Source: Candidatus Uhrbacteria bacterium GW2011_GWF2_39_13 (GTDB taxonomy: Bacteria; Patescibacteriota; Patescibacteriia; UBA9934; GWF2-40-263). From it: DNA of 44,817 bases. Each line of letters opens with the position of its first letter. Positions within the stretch are counted from its first letter, which is position 1. Below are positions 1 through 7,949 of this stretch, one piece after another. The notes under the pieces are model-generated. The model was not told the origin of the DNA. It ran no database searches and worked only from the letters and a program-made list of their open reading frames with translations. Where the stretch lies: contig LBWG01000006.1 of assembly GCA_000993535.1 (NCBI GenBank), positions 1 to 44,817 of the forward strand. The letters run 5' to 3'. A program made the translations under genes and the position numbers.

Positions 1-11
1 AGTGAAAGAAA

Positions 12-68
12 GGTTAAAGGAAAGAAAAAGCACTACCCAAACGGTAATACTTTTTCTTTCCTTTAACC
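12..68 (-). terminator. Long hairpin terminator at left edge
   Basis: Positions 12-30 and 50-68 are perfect 19-nt inverted arms, and the inner bases (about 31-49) extend the pairing with few mismatches. The arms are rich in A on one side and T on the other, so the hairpin could end transcripts from either direction. It lies just downstream of the 17-codon ORF on the minus strand. Its inner core shares the 15 bases AGAAAAAGCACTACC with the hairpin at 664-702 of the 13-kb region (13664-13702). Confidence 0.7.
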
Positions 69-81
69 AGAGTGTCCCCAG

Positions 82-135
82 CTAAATTGCGCTTGATCCA
101 AAACTACCCACAGCGTAAAAATCTCTTCCTTTCAT
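82..135 (-). CDS. Possible 17-residue peptide ORF (or 5' remnant of a gene)
   Basis: The ORF would encode MKGRDFYAVGSFGSSAI. It is too short to judge by composition, but its setting is unusually complete. A consensus AGGAGG (143-148) lies 7 nt before the ATG, and a TTGACA promoter and a 5' hairpin lie upstream. A strong terminator hairpin follows. I know no family for it. Two readings are possible. It may be a genuine small-peptide gene, or it may be the first codons of a longer gene cut off by an element whose end lies near position 98, because 76-98 resembles the end of the insertion at 13719-13740. I cannot choose between them from sequence alone. Confidence 0.4.
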   Translation of the reverse strand: MKGRDFYAVGSFGSSAI

Positions 136-163
136 GTTCCTTCCTCCTGCATATGTTCTTTCA

Positions 164-187
164 TTCAAACGGACCGAATCGTTTGAA
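164..187 (-). promoter_or_regulatory. 5' leader hairpin of the small transcript
   Basis: TTCAAACG (164-171) and CGTTTGAA (180-187) form a perfect 8-bp stem with an 8-nt loop. The transcript start predicted from the promoter is about position 188, so this hairpin would sit at the extreme 5' end of the RNA, where such stems commonly protect an mRNA. Confidence 0.45.
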
Positions 188-194
188 GTCATCC

Positions 195-222
195 ACACTA
201 CAAGAAAATTCAACATTGTCAA
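195..222 (-). promoter_or_regulatory. Promoter for the small minus-strand unit
   Basis: On the minus strand a perfect -35 TTGACA (217-222) is followed after 16 nt by TAGTGT (195-200) as -10. It lies directly after the terminator of the 431-residue gene, which suggests an independent unit. Confidence 0.5.
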
Positions 223-223
223 T

Positions 224-246
224 AAAAAAGACCCGGAAATGGGTCA
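224..246 (-). terminator. Terminator of the 431-residue gene
   Basis: GACCC (230-234) pairs with GGGTC (241-245) around a 6-nt loop, followed on the minus strand by six T. The stem overlaps the stop codon of the upstream gene. Confidence 0.6.
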
Positions 247-1539
247 GATAGGATCGCAGGCAATCTTTAACTCTTTATAAACACCTGTGAGATCAGGGAG
301 GTCTTGCATCAAAGACTTATCTGCCAGTTGAATATGAGGGACGACCCGCTGCAAAACGGGACGTTTGAAACCGTGTTCCAGATGTTTACCTGTGAGAGGT
401 TCCATGCCTGTGAGTTGGCGATACACGGATTGAAGAGTGCGATGCCAAATTCGTTGTTGCAAAGCGGACACGAATTGTTTACTCTCGCGAAGAATCGAGA
501 CCTCAAACAACACTTCTTCCAAACGCCAATGACATTCTAATTCCTTCATGGCTCTGTATACTTGACCAATCTTTTCCTTTGCTTGAGAAATCGGTTCGCT
601 TCGCCTATTATTTGCCGCCTCTTGAAGAAGTGCAGCTGCTGCTTCCAAATCAACCGCACAACGATTGAACGAACGAGCAAAAGGTCGAGTCACCATTTGT
701 CGCAGACGTCTTGCTTCTTGAATCAATCGATCGGCTTCCTGTCTTACCTGTCTTGGAGTTCTATCCGGAGATTGAGCGAACCATCCAGAGCGTAAGCGAT
801 ATTCTTGTGATCGACAGACACCTGTACAAATATTTCGTAACGCATCAATCATCTGTTCCAGTACCACTTCCCTGAAACTCATCTTGCGCCCGATACCACG
901 AACGATTTGAGTCCGTTTGCGCAACTTCTTTTCGCCAGCAAAACAAATCAACGGAATCCGGCCTGAATTAAATCTCCCATGGGAATCCTCAAGCGTCCCC
1001 GCCTGAACGGTTCGTTCACGAGCTGAAACCTTATGAGAGTCAATCACGCGCCCATGTTCGATAGCCGCATGTGCGGACATGGACACAAGCGCCTGCCGGG
1101 CTTCTTGGTTTGATTTTTCCAACCCCCAAGAGGAACGCGTTAAAGAATCTAACGTTGCAGACCATCTGCGCAAGTCAGGAATTTCTGTAGAAACATATCG
1201 CCGTTCTATATGACTCAATCCCCGCCGAGCTTTGTAGACGCCATCGTAAGAGATAAAACACTGCTCCATCTCCTCTTCAACAGATCCTCCATACATCTCC
1301 TCACTTATTTTCAGATTGCGTGAAAGAATTCGCCCTGGCCGCAATTCGGGAATTGCACCGGCTTGCTCATGCGCGGATTCGGGAACTTCATACAGACAAT
1401 ACGGAATCAATTCCCTCAGTTTCACTCCTGTGAGCTTTACTGAAATTTTCTTTTTCCCTTTTCTAAGAATCGTTAAATCCCGAGTAACAATATTCGGACA
1501 TTCCAGATCCGGCCACGAGAATCGATATCGCTCATACAC
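244..1539 (-). CDS. Hypothetical 431-residue protein
   Basis: I do not recognise this protein. It is basic and rich in Arg and Glu, with no signal peptide and no membrane segment. Residues about 265-345 (from the TPRQVRQEADRLIQEARRL stretch on) look strongly helical and possibly coiled coil. The start is a GTG at 1539, chosen because a near-consensus AAAGGAGG lies 6 nt upstream; no in-frame ATG fits as well. The coding sequence seems richer in GC and CGN arginine codons than the neighbouring genes, a possible sign of transfer. A weak promoter candidate, TTGACG (1616-1621) with TAAGTT 17 nt downstream, lies upstream. It has its own terminator, so it is probably monocistronic. Confidence 0.75.
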   Translation of the reverse strand: MYERYRFSWPDLECPNIVTRDLTILRKGKKKISVKLTGVKLRELIPYCLYEVPESAHEQAGAIPELRPGRILSRNLKISEEMYGGSVEEEMEQCFISYDGVYKARRGLSHIERRYVSTEIPDLRRWSATLDSLTRSSWGLEKSNQEARQALVSMSAHAAIEHGRVIDSHKVSARERTVQAGTLEDSHGRFNSGRIPLICFAGEKKLRKRTQIVRGIGRKMSFREVVLEQMIDALRNICTGVCRSQEYRLRSGWFAQSPDRTPRQVRQEADRLIQEARRLRQMVTRPFARSFNRCAVDLEAAAALLQEAANNRRSEPISQAKEKIGQVYRAMKELECHWRLEEVLFEVSILRESKQFVSALQQRIWHRTLQSVYRQLTGMEPLTGKHLEHGFKRPVLQRVVPHIQLADKSLMQDLPDLTGVYKELKIACDPI

Positions 1540-1635
1540 GAATGACCTCCTTTGTGTAAAAGAACCTTCTTTCTCAAAAATCTGAGAATATCAACTTAAT
1601 CAAAAAAGCTCTCTACGTCAATAAATTTAAGAATA

Positions 1636-2658
1636 TTATTTCAAATACCGATACTTATTCGCGACGTGCTCATCAAACGTCTTGCTATAAATAACCTCTC
1701 CTTCTGAAGTCGTAAGAAAATAAAGATACTCTGAATCCACTGGATGAAGTGCCGCTAAAATCGCATTCATTCCTGGGTTGCTAATTGGACCTGGTGGAAG
1801 TCCTAAATTCTGATAGGTATTGTAAGATGATTCAATAGAAGTATCCTCGAGAGTAACAGAAGGGGTTGTTTTACCTGTAATGTAATTAACCGTTGAGTCA
1901 GCTTGCAAAGCCATGCCAATTTTGAGCCTTGTATAAAAAATTCCCGCAACAATTTTCATGTCTTCCGGATCCCTGACTTCCCGTTCCACAATAGAAGCCA
2001 AGGTAAGTATTTCGTGAAACGTTAATCCCCCTTCAAAAATCAAATTTCGAGGAATCGTAATATCGTTTTCTGCAAGCCGACGCTTCAGAGTCAAAATCAT
2101 TGTTTGTGCTACGATCATTGCATCAGCATCCTCTCGGAATCGATACGTATCAGGAAACAAATATCCTTCCAATCCCTGATCTTGTGGAATACCCGTGAGA
2201 ATATCGTCTACCGCTATTGCCTCATTTCCATTCTTCTTTATGACTTCTTCCCATTGTTGGCTTGAAATTCCAGGTAAAGCCGCTGTGACAACCTCTCCAA
2301 TTTCTGAGGCAGAATACCCTTCTGGAATGGTTATTTTTACCTCGCGTGCTTTGGCAAAACTCAGTTCTGAAACCAAGGCACGCAGACTCATTCCTGGAGT
2401 CAATTGAAACTCTCCAGCCTGAGGCGTGGCTTTTGAAAAACGAATATACGCTTTAAAAAAAAGTTTGCTTGTGATCAACCCTTCTTCTTCAAGACGACGA
2501 GCAATGGTATCAACAGAGCTTCCTTCTTCGATAGAAAACGCGATAGCTTGTGTCCCCTCGTCTGGTTTAGTCAAATAAGCATCAAAAAGATACGAACCAG
2601 ACATAACCACTCCTACAATAATGGCTATTCCTAAAATAATTCCAATGAATCGTAACAT
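1636..2658 (-). CDS. mltG: Endolytic murein transglycosylase MltG (YceG-like)
   Basis: The product is a membrane-anchored lytic transglycosylase that cleaves nascent glycan strands and ends peptidoglycan polymerisation. Residues 4-26 form one N-terminal membrane segment, and a LysM-like region follows (about 40-110). The catalytic domain carries GLEGYLFPDTY (162-172) and ASIVEREV (221-228), in which Glu225 matches the family's catalytic glutamate. The later LPPGPISNPG (287-296) is also typical. At 340 residues it is full length. The unknown gene at 2713-3927 lies upstream on the same strand with a 54-nt gap, so the two may be cotranscribed. Confidence 0.95.
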   Translation of the reverse strand: MLRFIGIILGIAIIVGVVMSGSYLFDAYLTKPDEGTQAIAFSIEEGSSVDTIARRLEEEGLITSKLFFKAYIRFSKATPQAGEFQLTPGMSLRALVSELSFAKAREVKITIPEGYSASEIGEVVTAALPGISSQQWEEVIKKNGNEAIAVDDILTGIPQDQGLEGYLFPDTYRFREDADAMIVAQTMILTLKRRLAENDITIPRNLIFEGGLTFHEILTLASIVEREVRDPEDMKIVAGIFYTRLKIGMALQADSTVNYITGKTTPSVTLEDTSIESSYNTYQNLGLPPGPISNPGMNAILAALHPVDSEYLYFLTTSEGEVIYSKTFDEHVANKYRYLK

Positions 2659-2712
2659 ATTAAAAACTGATCAATGCTTAAATCCTGAAAAAACTTCTCA
2701 AGAATTCACTCC

Positions 2713-3927
2713 TTACTGCAGTAATGTTTTCCAGATCTCTTTGGGATCCACTTCTTCCTGTAATGCAATGCTATTCACTGCCCTACCATAGTTAGATAAT
2801 ACCTGAGATGCTTCAAGAGAAATGAAAGACGCATGAGGACAATGCTGTGTCATCCATTCCTTCAATTCGTTTTCGTGTTTTTTCAAACCGTAAACGACAG
2901 TCACAGATTCAAGAGGAACGATATGACCGATCAGATACCCTTCGCTACCGTAATCATAGGATAAGTCTCCTTCGTCTTCTTCTGTATATTTGTTATATCT
3001 AAAATCCGTTGTTTGTAAAAATGCTTCCTGACGAGCTTTATCAATTCCAAAGGTCACAAAATATTCATCAAACCAATTGAGGGTATTGTACCCAAAACGA
3101 GGAGATCCCAAATCGACATAGACAGAATCAAGAATAACTAAGCATCCTCTATCTTTCTTTAGTCGACCGTAAGACTTGTTGGTTTTTGTCACATATTCCC
3201 CCGTTTTAATCTTCTGATCTCTTTGAAGACTTTCTTTCATGCTTAAAATAGCTTTTTGTTGCGCAATTCCTGGGAGAGCCGCTGAACCTGTGGCATGAGA
3301 ATAATCAGGTCTCTGATAACCAGATTCAAGAAGAACCAAAATTTCCTGAAGAACAGAAGCATCAACAAATTCATATCCGCTTTCTGAATCATACCAACCC
3401 TCTGAATGAGGCATCACGACCCATGTCCCATCGCCTTCATATACCTTTCGTCGCCCATCGATCGCTTTCCAATGCGGATGCCATGTACCTACTTTAATCA
3501 CACGCCTTGTGTTGACTAACATCTCAGACATGTACTGACATACCTTAGAGATCATGGATTGAGCGTATTCGCTGGCATCTGGACAATAACGAGTCAAAAA
3601 TTCTTCAAGAGAAGAAGCGTTGCCTCGTCTGTATAAAACATACAGCATTTCGGCAAATGCAACATCTTCATCATCTGTATACTGATCTTTCGTTTCAAGC
3701 TGTTTTATCCAGGTGTTAATCCGTTTGAAAATATGTTCTTCAAAGGAAGAAATCTCAACCCCTTCTTGAAGGGCTAATTCCTCAATAGTTGGCAAATGTT
3801 TTGATTCTATGATTGGAGCTTTTTTTCTCCATTCATTCCAAAGATCTAAAATTCTAGGTTCTGTTTTTTCTTTTTCCTTCTCCTGTTCAAATTCACTTTC
3901 AGATCTATATTCTGATTTTTTTTGCAT
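2713..3927 (-). CDS. Hypothetical protein, possible ADP-ribosyltransferase-like fold
   Basis: I recognise no family with certainty. The N-terminus is charged (Glu/Lys rich, 1-25) and residues 45-140 look helical. The second half has three segments whose order recalls the ADP-ribosyltransferase fold. These are SHATGSAALPGI (210-221), similar to the HxT...L..I motif; an aromatic stretch LGSPRFGY (273-280); and GHIVPLESVTVVYG (334-347), with Glu340 in a late strand. That similarity is by eye and weak. There is no signal peptide. It lies upstream of mltG on the same strand and behind a small hairpin repeat. Confidence 0.75.
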   Translation of the reverse strand: MQKKSEYRSESEFEQEKEKEKTEPRILDLWNEWRKKAPIIESKHLPTIEELALQEGVEISSFEEHIFKRINTWIKQLETKDQYTDDEDVAFAEMLYVLYRRGNASSLEEFLTRYCPDASEYAQSMISKVCQYMSEMLVNTRRVIKVGTWHPHWKAIDGRRKVYEGDGTWVVMPHSEGWYDSESGYEFVDASVLQEILVLLESGYQRPDYSHATGSAALPGIAQQKAILSMKESLQRDQKIKTGEYVTKTNKSYGRLKKDRGCLVILDSVYVDLGSPRFGYNTLNWFDEYFVTFGIDKARQEAFLQTTDFRYNKYTEEDEGDLSYDYGSEGYLIGHIVPLESVTVVYGLKKHENELKEWMTQHCPHASFISLEASQVLSNYGRAVNSIALQEEVDPKEIWKTLLQ

Positions 3928-3946
3928 ATAACTTATCTATTAAATA

Positions 3947-3980
3947 CCCCTTCGACTCGTCGAGGACTTCTCACTCAGGG
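3947..3980. repeat. REP-like hairpin between genes
   Basis: CTTCGA (3950-3955) pairs with TCGAGG (3960-3965) around a 4-nt loop, followed by ACTTCTCACTCAGGG. This style of short GC-rich stem ending in CACTCAGGG resembles dispersed intergenic repeats of CPR genomes. No second copy is visible in the window. Confidence 0.35.
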
Positions 3981-4014
3981 AATATGAGGAGGAAACTCGC
4001 CATGGGTTCATATT

Positions 4015-4497
4015 CTATTTTCCATGACACTCAATGTATTTAAATCCAGAATGGCAAAAACAGTCGCGCTGTTCTCGATCGATGGCGGTTAACCAGGAAC
4101 TCGATTGCACTTTTCCTCCATGACCGATGTTAAAAATGGTCTCAATCCCGAGTTCGCGGGCAAGAACGGCTTCAGGAATATTATCGGCAAAACGATCTCC
4201 TCCGTTGGCAAACACGTCAGGTTTAATCTCTCGCAACGCATCGCAGACGCTCATGTCTGTACAGTCTGGTTGATGATTGGTGAGCACGACCGCACAAACT
4301 CCGGCAATCGCCTCAATAATTTCTTTACGTTGATCCTGCGGCATAAAGATGTACCCTTTTTTCTTCATGAGCCAATGATCATTATTTAGGATTACGACGA
4401 GTTGATCTCCAAGAGCGGCGGCTTCTTGAATCATCCGAATATGACCTACATGAATGGGATCAAACCCTCCTGAGACGGCAATGATTTTTTTACTCAT
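4015..4497 (-). CDS. Cytidylyltransferase-like nucleotidyltransferase
   Basis: This is a 160-residue member of the HxGH nucleotidyltransferase superfamily. GGFDPIHVGH near residues 10-19 is the nucleotide-binding motif. The length and the GGDRFADNIPE segment recall the C-terminal domain of HldE/RfaE and glycerol-3-phosphate cytidylyltransferases. The expected reaction joins a nucleoside monophosphate to a phosphorylated sugar or alcohol with release of pyrophosphate. The substrate cannot be read from sequence, but the PAP2 phosphatase gene 4 nt upstream suggests envelope precursor metabolism. It is the last gene of the glycolysis operon. Confidence 0.8.
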   Translation of the reverse strand: MSKKIIAVSGGFDPIHVGHIRMIQEAAALGDQLVVILNNDHWLMKKKGYIFMPQDQRKEIIEAIAGVCAVVLTNHQPDCTDMSVCDALREIKPDVFANGGDRFADNIPEAVLARELGIETIFNIGHGGKVQSSSWLTAIDREQRDCFCHSGFKYIECHGK

Positions 4498-4501
4498 AAT
4501 G

Positions 4502-5053
4502 TTAAAACCAATGTGAAACGAAAAGAAGCCATAATAATCCTTTCAGTGAGACGCTGCCGATCATCAAACCAACAAAAGCGCCAAATAGAATATCCGTAAA
4601 ATAATGAACACCAACAGCCACGCGACCTACCGCCACCGCTGTTGCAACAAGAAAGAGCCACGGACCAAACAAATCTGCGTAAAAGTAGAAACCGACAATC
4701 GCCGTGGCAAAAGCCACAGAAGCATGAGCGGAAGGAAATGACGGCTCAATCCAAACCATTTTTATGAGCGGTTCGCCTCTTCCTTGCTCAAACGGTCGTG
4801 CACGCTTCACTAATTTTTGTAAAACGAAGGTCACAAACCAGGTGACAAATAATGGGATGCCGAGAAAAAACGTATTCCCATAAATACGCGTCCAAAAACC
4901 CCCTACACAATCCGCTGAGGAACAGCTAAATACGAGAGCTGTTACCATCACGAACAAAAGCGTTGTCGCACAAAAAATAGCCAGAGGACGTAATATGCAG
5001 GAATCCTTCGTGATGCGATAAAGGTTGGTACTTAATGTTTGATCAACAGACAT
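4502..5053 (-). CDS. PAP2-family membrane phosphatase
   Basis: This integral membrane phosphatase has the three signatures of the type-2 phosphatidic acid phosphatase superfamily: a KxxxxxxRP-type segment (KLVKRARPF), PSAHAS in place of PSGH, and GRVAVGVHYFTD with the catalytic His. Five to six hydrophobic segments are visible. Members dephosphorylate lipid phosphates, often undecaprenyl diphosphate, at the outer face of the membrane. It starts 5 nt after gpmI stops, so it is almost certainly in the same operon. The exact lipid substrate is unknown. Confidence 0.85.
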   Translation of the reverse strand: MSVDQTLSTNLYRITKDSCILRPLAIFCATTLLFVMVTALVFSCSSADCVGGFWTRIYGNTFFLGIPLFVTWFVTFVLQKLVKRARPFEQGRGEPLIKMVWIEPSFPSAHASVAFATAIVGFYFYADLFGPWLFLVATAVAVGRVAVGVHYFTDILFGAFVGLMIGSVSLKGLLWLLFVSHWF

Positions 5054-5058
5054 AAATA

Positions 5059-6639
5059 TTATAAAAGTGACTGACCTGTCATCTCAGGAGGTTGTTTAAT
5101 TCCCATCACGGCTAAAATAGTTGGTGCCACATCCGCCAACATGCCAACAGGAGACATGAGGGAAAGATTGCTCTCTGGCACTTCGCCTGCAATAGATATT
5201 TGACCCTCATACGCATTTCCGATGATGACAAAAGGAACGGGATTCGTCGCATGCTCTTTATCCATTTCTCCCGTGCGCAAATTGCGCATCTCTTCAGCAT
5301 TTCCGTGATCTGCTGTGATAAAAACATGCCCATCACGTGAAAGTGTTTCCTCAACAATCTTTCCCAAACATTCATCCACGACCGCCATCGCTTTAATGGT
5401 CGCTTCCAAGTCTCCCGTGTGCCCAACCATATCCGGATTGGCAAAATTCATGACCATAAAATCAAAGGTATTCTCCCGCATTTCTTTGATGACACACTCA
5501 GTAATCTTACGAGCGCTCATGTCAGGTGCTTCGTTATAAGCGGCAACGCTCGGTGAAGGAATAATGACACGCTCCTCACCAGGAAACGAATCCTCTTTTG
5601 TTCCATTTAAAAAAAATGTGACGTGAGCATATTTTTCTGTTTCCGCAATATGAAGTTGTGTCATCCCTGCTTCAGAGAGTACTTGCGCCAAACACTTATC
5701 TATCTGTTCTGAAGCAAATGCAATCTCGACAGGGAGACCTTTTTCATATTCGACAAAAGTCACAGGAAAAAGATTTTGAAGAACCTTGCGAGGAAATTCA
5801 TCAAAGGATGGAAGAACAAATGCTTTGACCAATTCACGCATACGGTCAGGTCTAAAGTTAAAAAAGATCACGGCATCGTTATCCTGAACCAAACCAACAG
5901 GTTGACCATTTTTAACAATAACCGTGGGAACAAACTCCTCATCATAAATCTCTTTTTGATAAGAAGCCTTGATCGCTAAAAGAGGATCCTGTGTCTGTTC
6001 CCCTTCACCCAAAACCATGGTGTTATAGGCTTTATTGATACGATCCCAACGTGTATCGCGATCCATGGCATAATAACGTCCAGACACAGAAGCTATTTTC
6101 CCAATACCAAGTTCCTGAATTTTTTCTTGAAGACTTGCGACAAAATCAATTCCAACATTATAAAGAGTGTCACGTCCATCTAAGATAGCCTGAATAAAAA
6201 CTTCCTTCACCCCAGCTTCTTTTGCCGCCTGCAAAAGAGCATGACAATGCAGATCCATAGAATGAACTCTGCCTTGCGATACCATTCCGATCAGATGCAA
6301 ACGACTATTGTGTTGTTTGACGTGTTCAAAAGCATGAACAAACGTCTCGTTAGTCGAAAACTCACCCGCATCCATAGCGCGATTAATTCTTGGAAACGTT
6401 TGATAGTAAACACGTCCCGCGCCGATCGTTAAATGTCCCACCTCTGAATTTCCCATTTCTCCCCAAGAAAGTCCTACTTCTTCTCCTGAGGCACGTAGGG
6501 TCATCGTCGGATAGGTACGAATAAAACGATCAAAATTTGGCGTCTGTGATTGAGTAATGGCATTCCCCTCTCCATCGGGCGCAACGCCAAATCCATCAAC
6601 AATAATGAGAACATTAGGTTTTTTTATTTTGTCTGACAT
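5059..6639 (-). CDS. gpmI: 2,3-bisphosphoglycerate-independent phosphoglycerate mutase
   Basis: This cytoplasmic enzyme interconverts 3- and 2-phosphoglycerate. IVDGFG near the N-terminus provides the first metal ligand. GNSEVGH carries the phosphorylated serine. The later TADHGNAEEM and HATNPVPFV segments are the other metal-site motifs. It has 526 residues, the normal length. The ATG at 6639 is chosen because GAGGAG lies about 10 nt upstream; an earlier in-frame codon would lack this. It overlaps the end of eno by 26 nt, so the two are translationally linked, and it is part of the gap-pgk-eno-gpmI operon. Confidence 0.96.
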   Translation of the reverse strand: MSDKIKKPNVLIIVDGFGVAPDGEGNAITQSQTPNFDRFIRTYPTMTLRASGEEVGLSWGEMGNSEVGHLTIGAGRVYYQTFPRINRAMDAGEFSTNETFVHAFEHVKQHNSRLHLIGMVSQGRVHSMDLHCHALLQAAKEAGVKEVFIQAILDGRDTLYNVGIDFVASLQEKIQELGIGKIASVSGRYYAMDRDTRWDRINKAYNTMVLGEGEQTQDPLLAIKASYQKEIYDEEFVPTVIVKNGQPVGLVQDNDAVIFFNFRPDRMRELVKAFVLPSFDEFPRKVLQNLFPVTFVEYEKGLPVEIAFASEQIDKCLAQVLSEAGMTQLHIAETEKYAHVTFFLNGTKEDSFPGEERVIIPSPSVAAYNEAPDMSARKITECVIKEMRENTFDFMVMNFANPDMVGHTGDLEATIKAMAVVDECLGKIVEETLSRDGHVFITADHGNAEEMRNLRTGEMDKEHATNPVPFVIIGNAYEGQISIAGEVPESNLSLMSPVGMLADVAPTILAVMGIKQPPEMTGQSLL

Positions 6640-7894
6640 AGGTAAAAATCTCCTCTTCAATTTCCATGAGTCGATTATATTTTTCTAAACGTTCAGAACG
6701 AGAAAGCGAACCTGTTTTAATGTAATCCGCGTTTACTGCAACGGCTAAATCTGCGATAGTTGTATCAGCTGTCTCTCCTGAACGATTCGAGACGCTCACC
6801 TTGTAACCATACTGTTTAGCTAACAGGATAGCGTCAATCGTTTCTGATAGGGTTCCTATCTGATTGACTTTAATCAAAATAGCGTTTCCTGCTTTACGCT
6901 CAATCGCTTGTGTCAGACGTTCTACATTGGTCACCAAAAAATCATCTCCTACCAAAATCGTTTTCTTTCCCAGTTTTTTTGTCATTTCCACCCATCCATC
7001 CCAATCATCCTGATCTAATCCGTCTTCTAAAGAAATGATAGGATATTTTTTAATCCAACGTTCCCACATAGCAATCAGCTGTGTGCTGGTAAGAGATTTT
7101 CCTTCAATTTTAAGTTTGTACTGTTTGGTCTTCTTATCATAAAGCTCAGAAACAGCTGGATCCATGGCCAAAAAAATATTTTTTCCTGGTTGGTATCCAG
7201 CATTCTTAATCGCTTGCATAATCACCTTAAAGGCTTCTTCATTGTTTTTGAGAGAAACAGCATATCCTCCTTCATCTCCTTTCAAGGTTGAAAAACCTTT
7301 TTTCTTTAAGAGAGCTCCGAGCTCATGAAAAATTTCTGACCCAGCCCTCACCCGTTCACGAAAGGTTGATTGTTTTGGAACAATCATAAATTCTTGAAAA
7401 TCCAAAATCCATCCTGCGTGAGCTCCACCATTTAAGACGTTCATGGTAGGAACAGGCATCCGATACGTTTCAAGAGGGAGTTGATAGATATGACGAATAT
7501 AGGCATATAAAGGCATCTGCTTTGCTCGAGCTGCTGCATGAGCACAAGCAAGAGAGACACCTAAAATAGCATTAGCTCCAAGGTTGGATTTATTTGGTGT
7601 TGCATCCAATGTATTCATGGCCGAGTCAATATCACGTTGACGCACAACAGACATCCCTACTAAAAGAGGAGCTATTTTTTTCTGTACGTTGGCAACCGCT
7701 TTTAAAACACCTTTACCATGGTAGCGCTTAGGATCTCCATCGCGTAATTCAAGAGCTTCATGAATCCCTGTGGAAGCTCCGCTTGGAACCGAGGCATTTC
7801 CAGAAAGACCATTTTCTAAAAGCACAGTCACATTTAGTGTCGGATTGCCACGAGAATCAAGAATCTCATGGGCGTGGATAGATTCAATGTTCAT
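6614..7894 (-). CDS. eno: Enolase
   Basis: Enolase converts 2-phosphoglycerate to phosphoenolpyruvate. The protein starts MNIESIHAHEILDSRGNPT, the standard N-terminus, so the start is set at 7894. Diagnostic segments are KGDEGGYA, SLEDGLDQDDWDGW, VGDDFLVTN, IKVNQIGTLSE with the catalytic lysine, and SNRSGETADTTIADLAV. At 426 residues it is full length. It lies 55 nt after pgk and overlaps gpmI, consistent with coexpression of lower glycolysis. Confidence 0.97.
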   Translation of the reverse strand: MNIESIHAHEILDSRGNPTLNVTVLLENGLSGNASVPSGASTGIHEALELRDGDPKRYHGKGVLKAVANVQKKIAPLLVGMSVVRQRDIDSAMNTLDATPNKSNLGANAILGVSLACAHAAARAKQMPLYAYIRHIYQLPLETYRMPVPTMNVLNGGAHAGWILDFQEFMIVPKQSTFRERVRAGSEIFHELGALLKKKGFSTLKGDEGGYAVSLKNNEEAFKVIMQAIKNAGYQPGKNIFLAMDPAVSELYDKKTKQYKLKIEGKSLTSTQLIAMWERWIKKYPIISLEDGLDQDDWDGWVEMTKKLGKKTILVGDDFLVTNVERLTQAIERKAGNAILIKVNQIGTLSETIDAILLAKQYGYKVSVSNRSGETADTTIADLAVAVNADYIKTGSLSRSERLEKYNRLMEIEEEIFTYVRQNKKT

Positions 7895-7949
7895 ATTTAT
7901 GATGTAAAACTTTCTCAATTGGATGTCAGATGTGCCAAGTAAAAAAATC

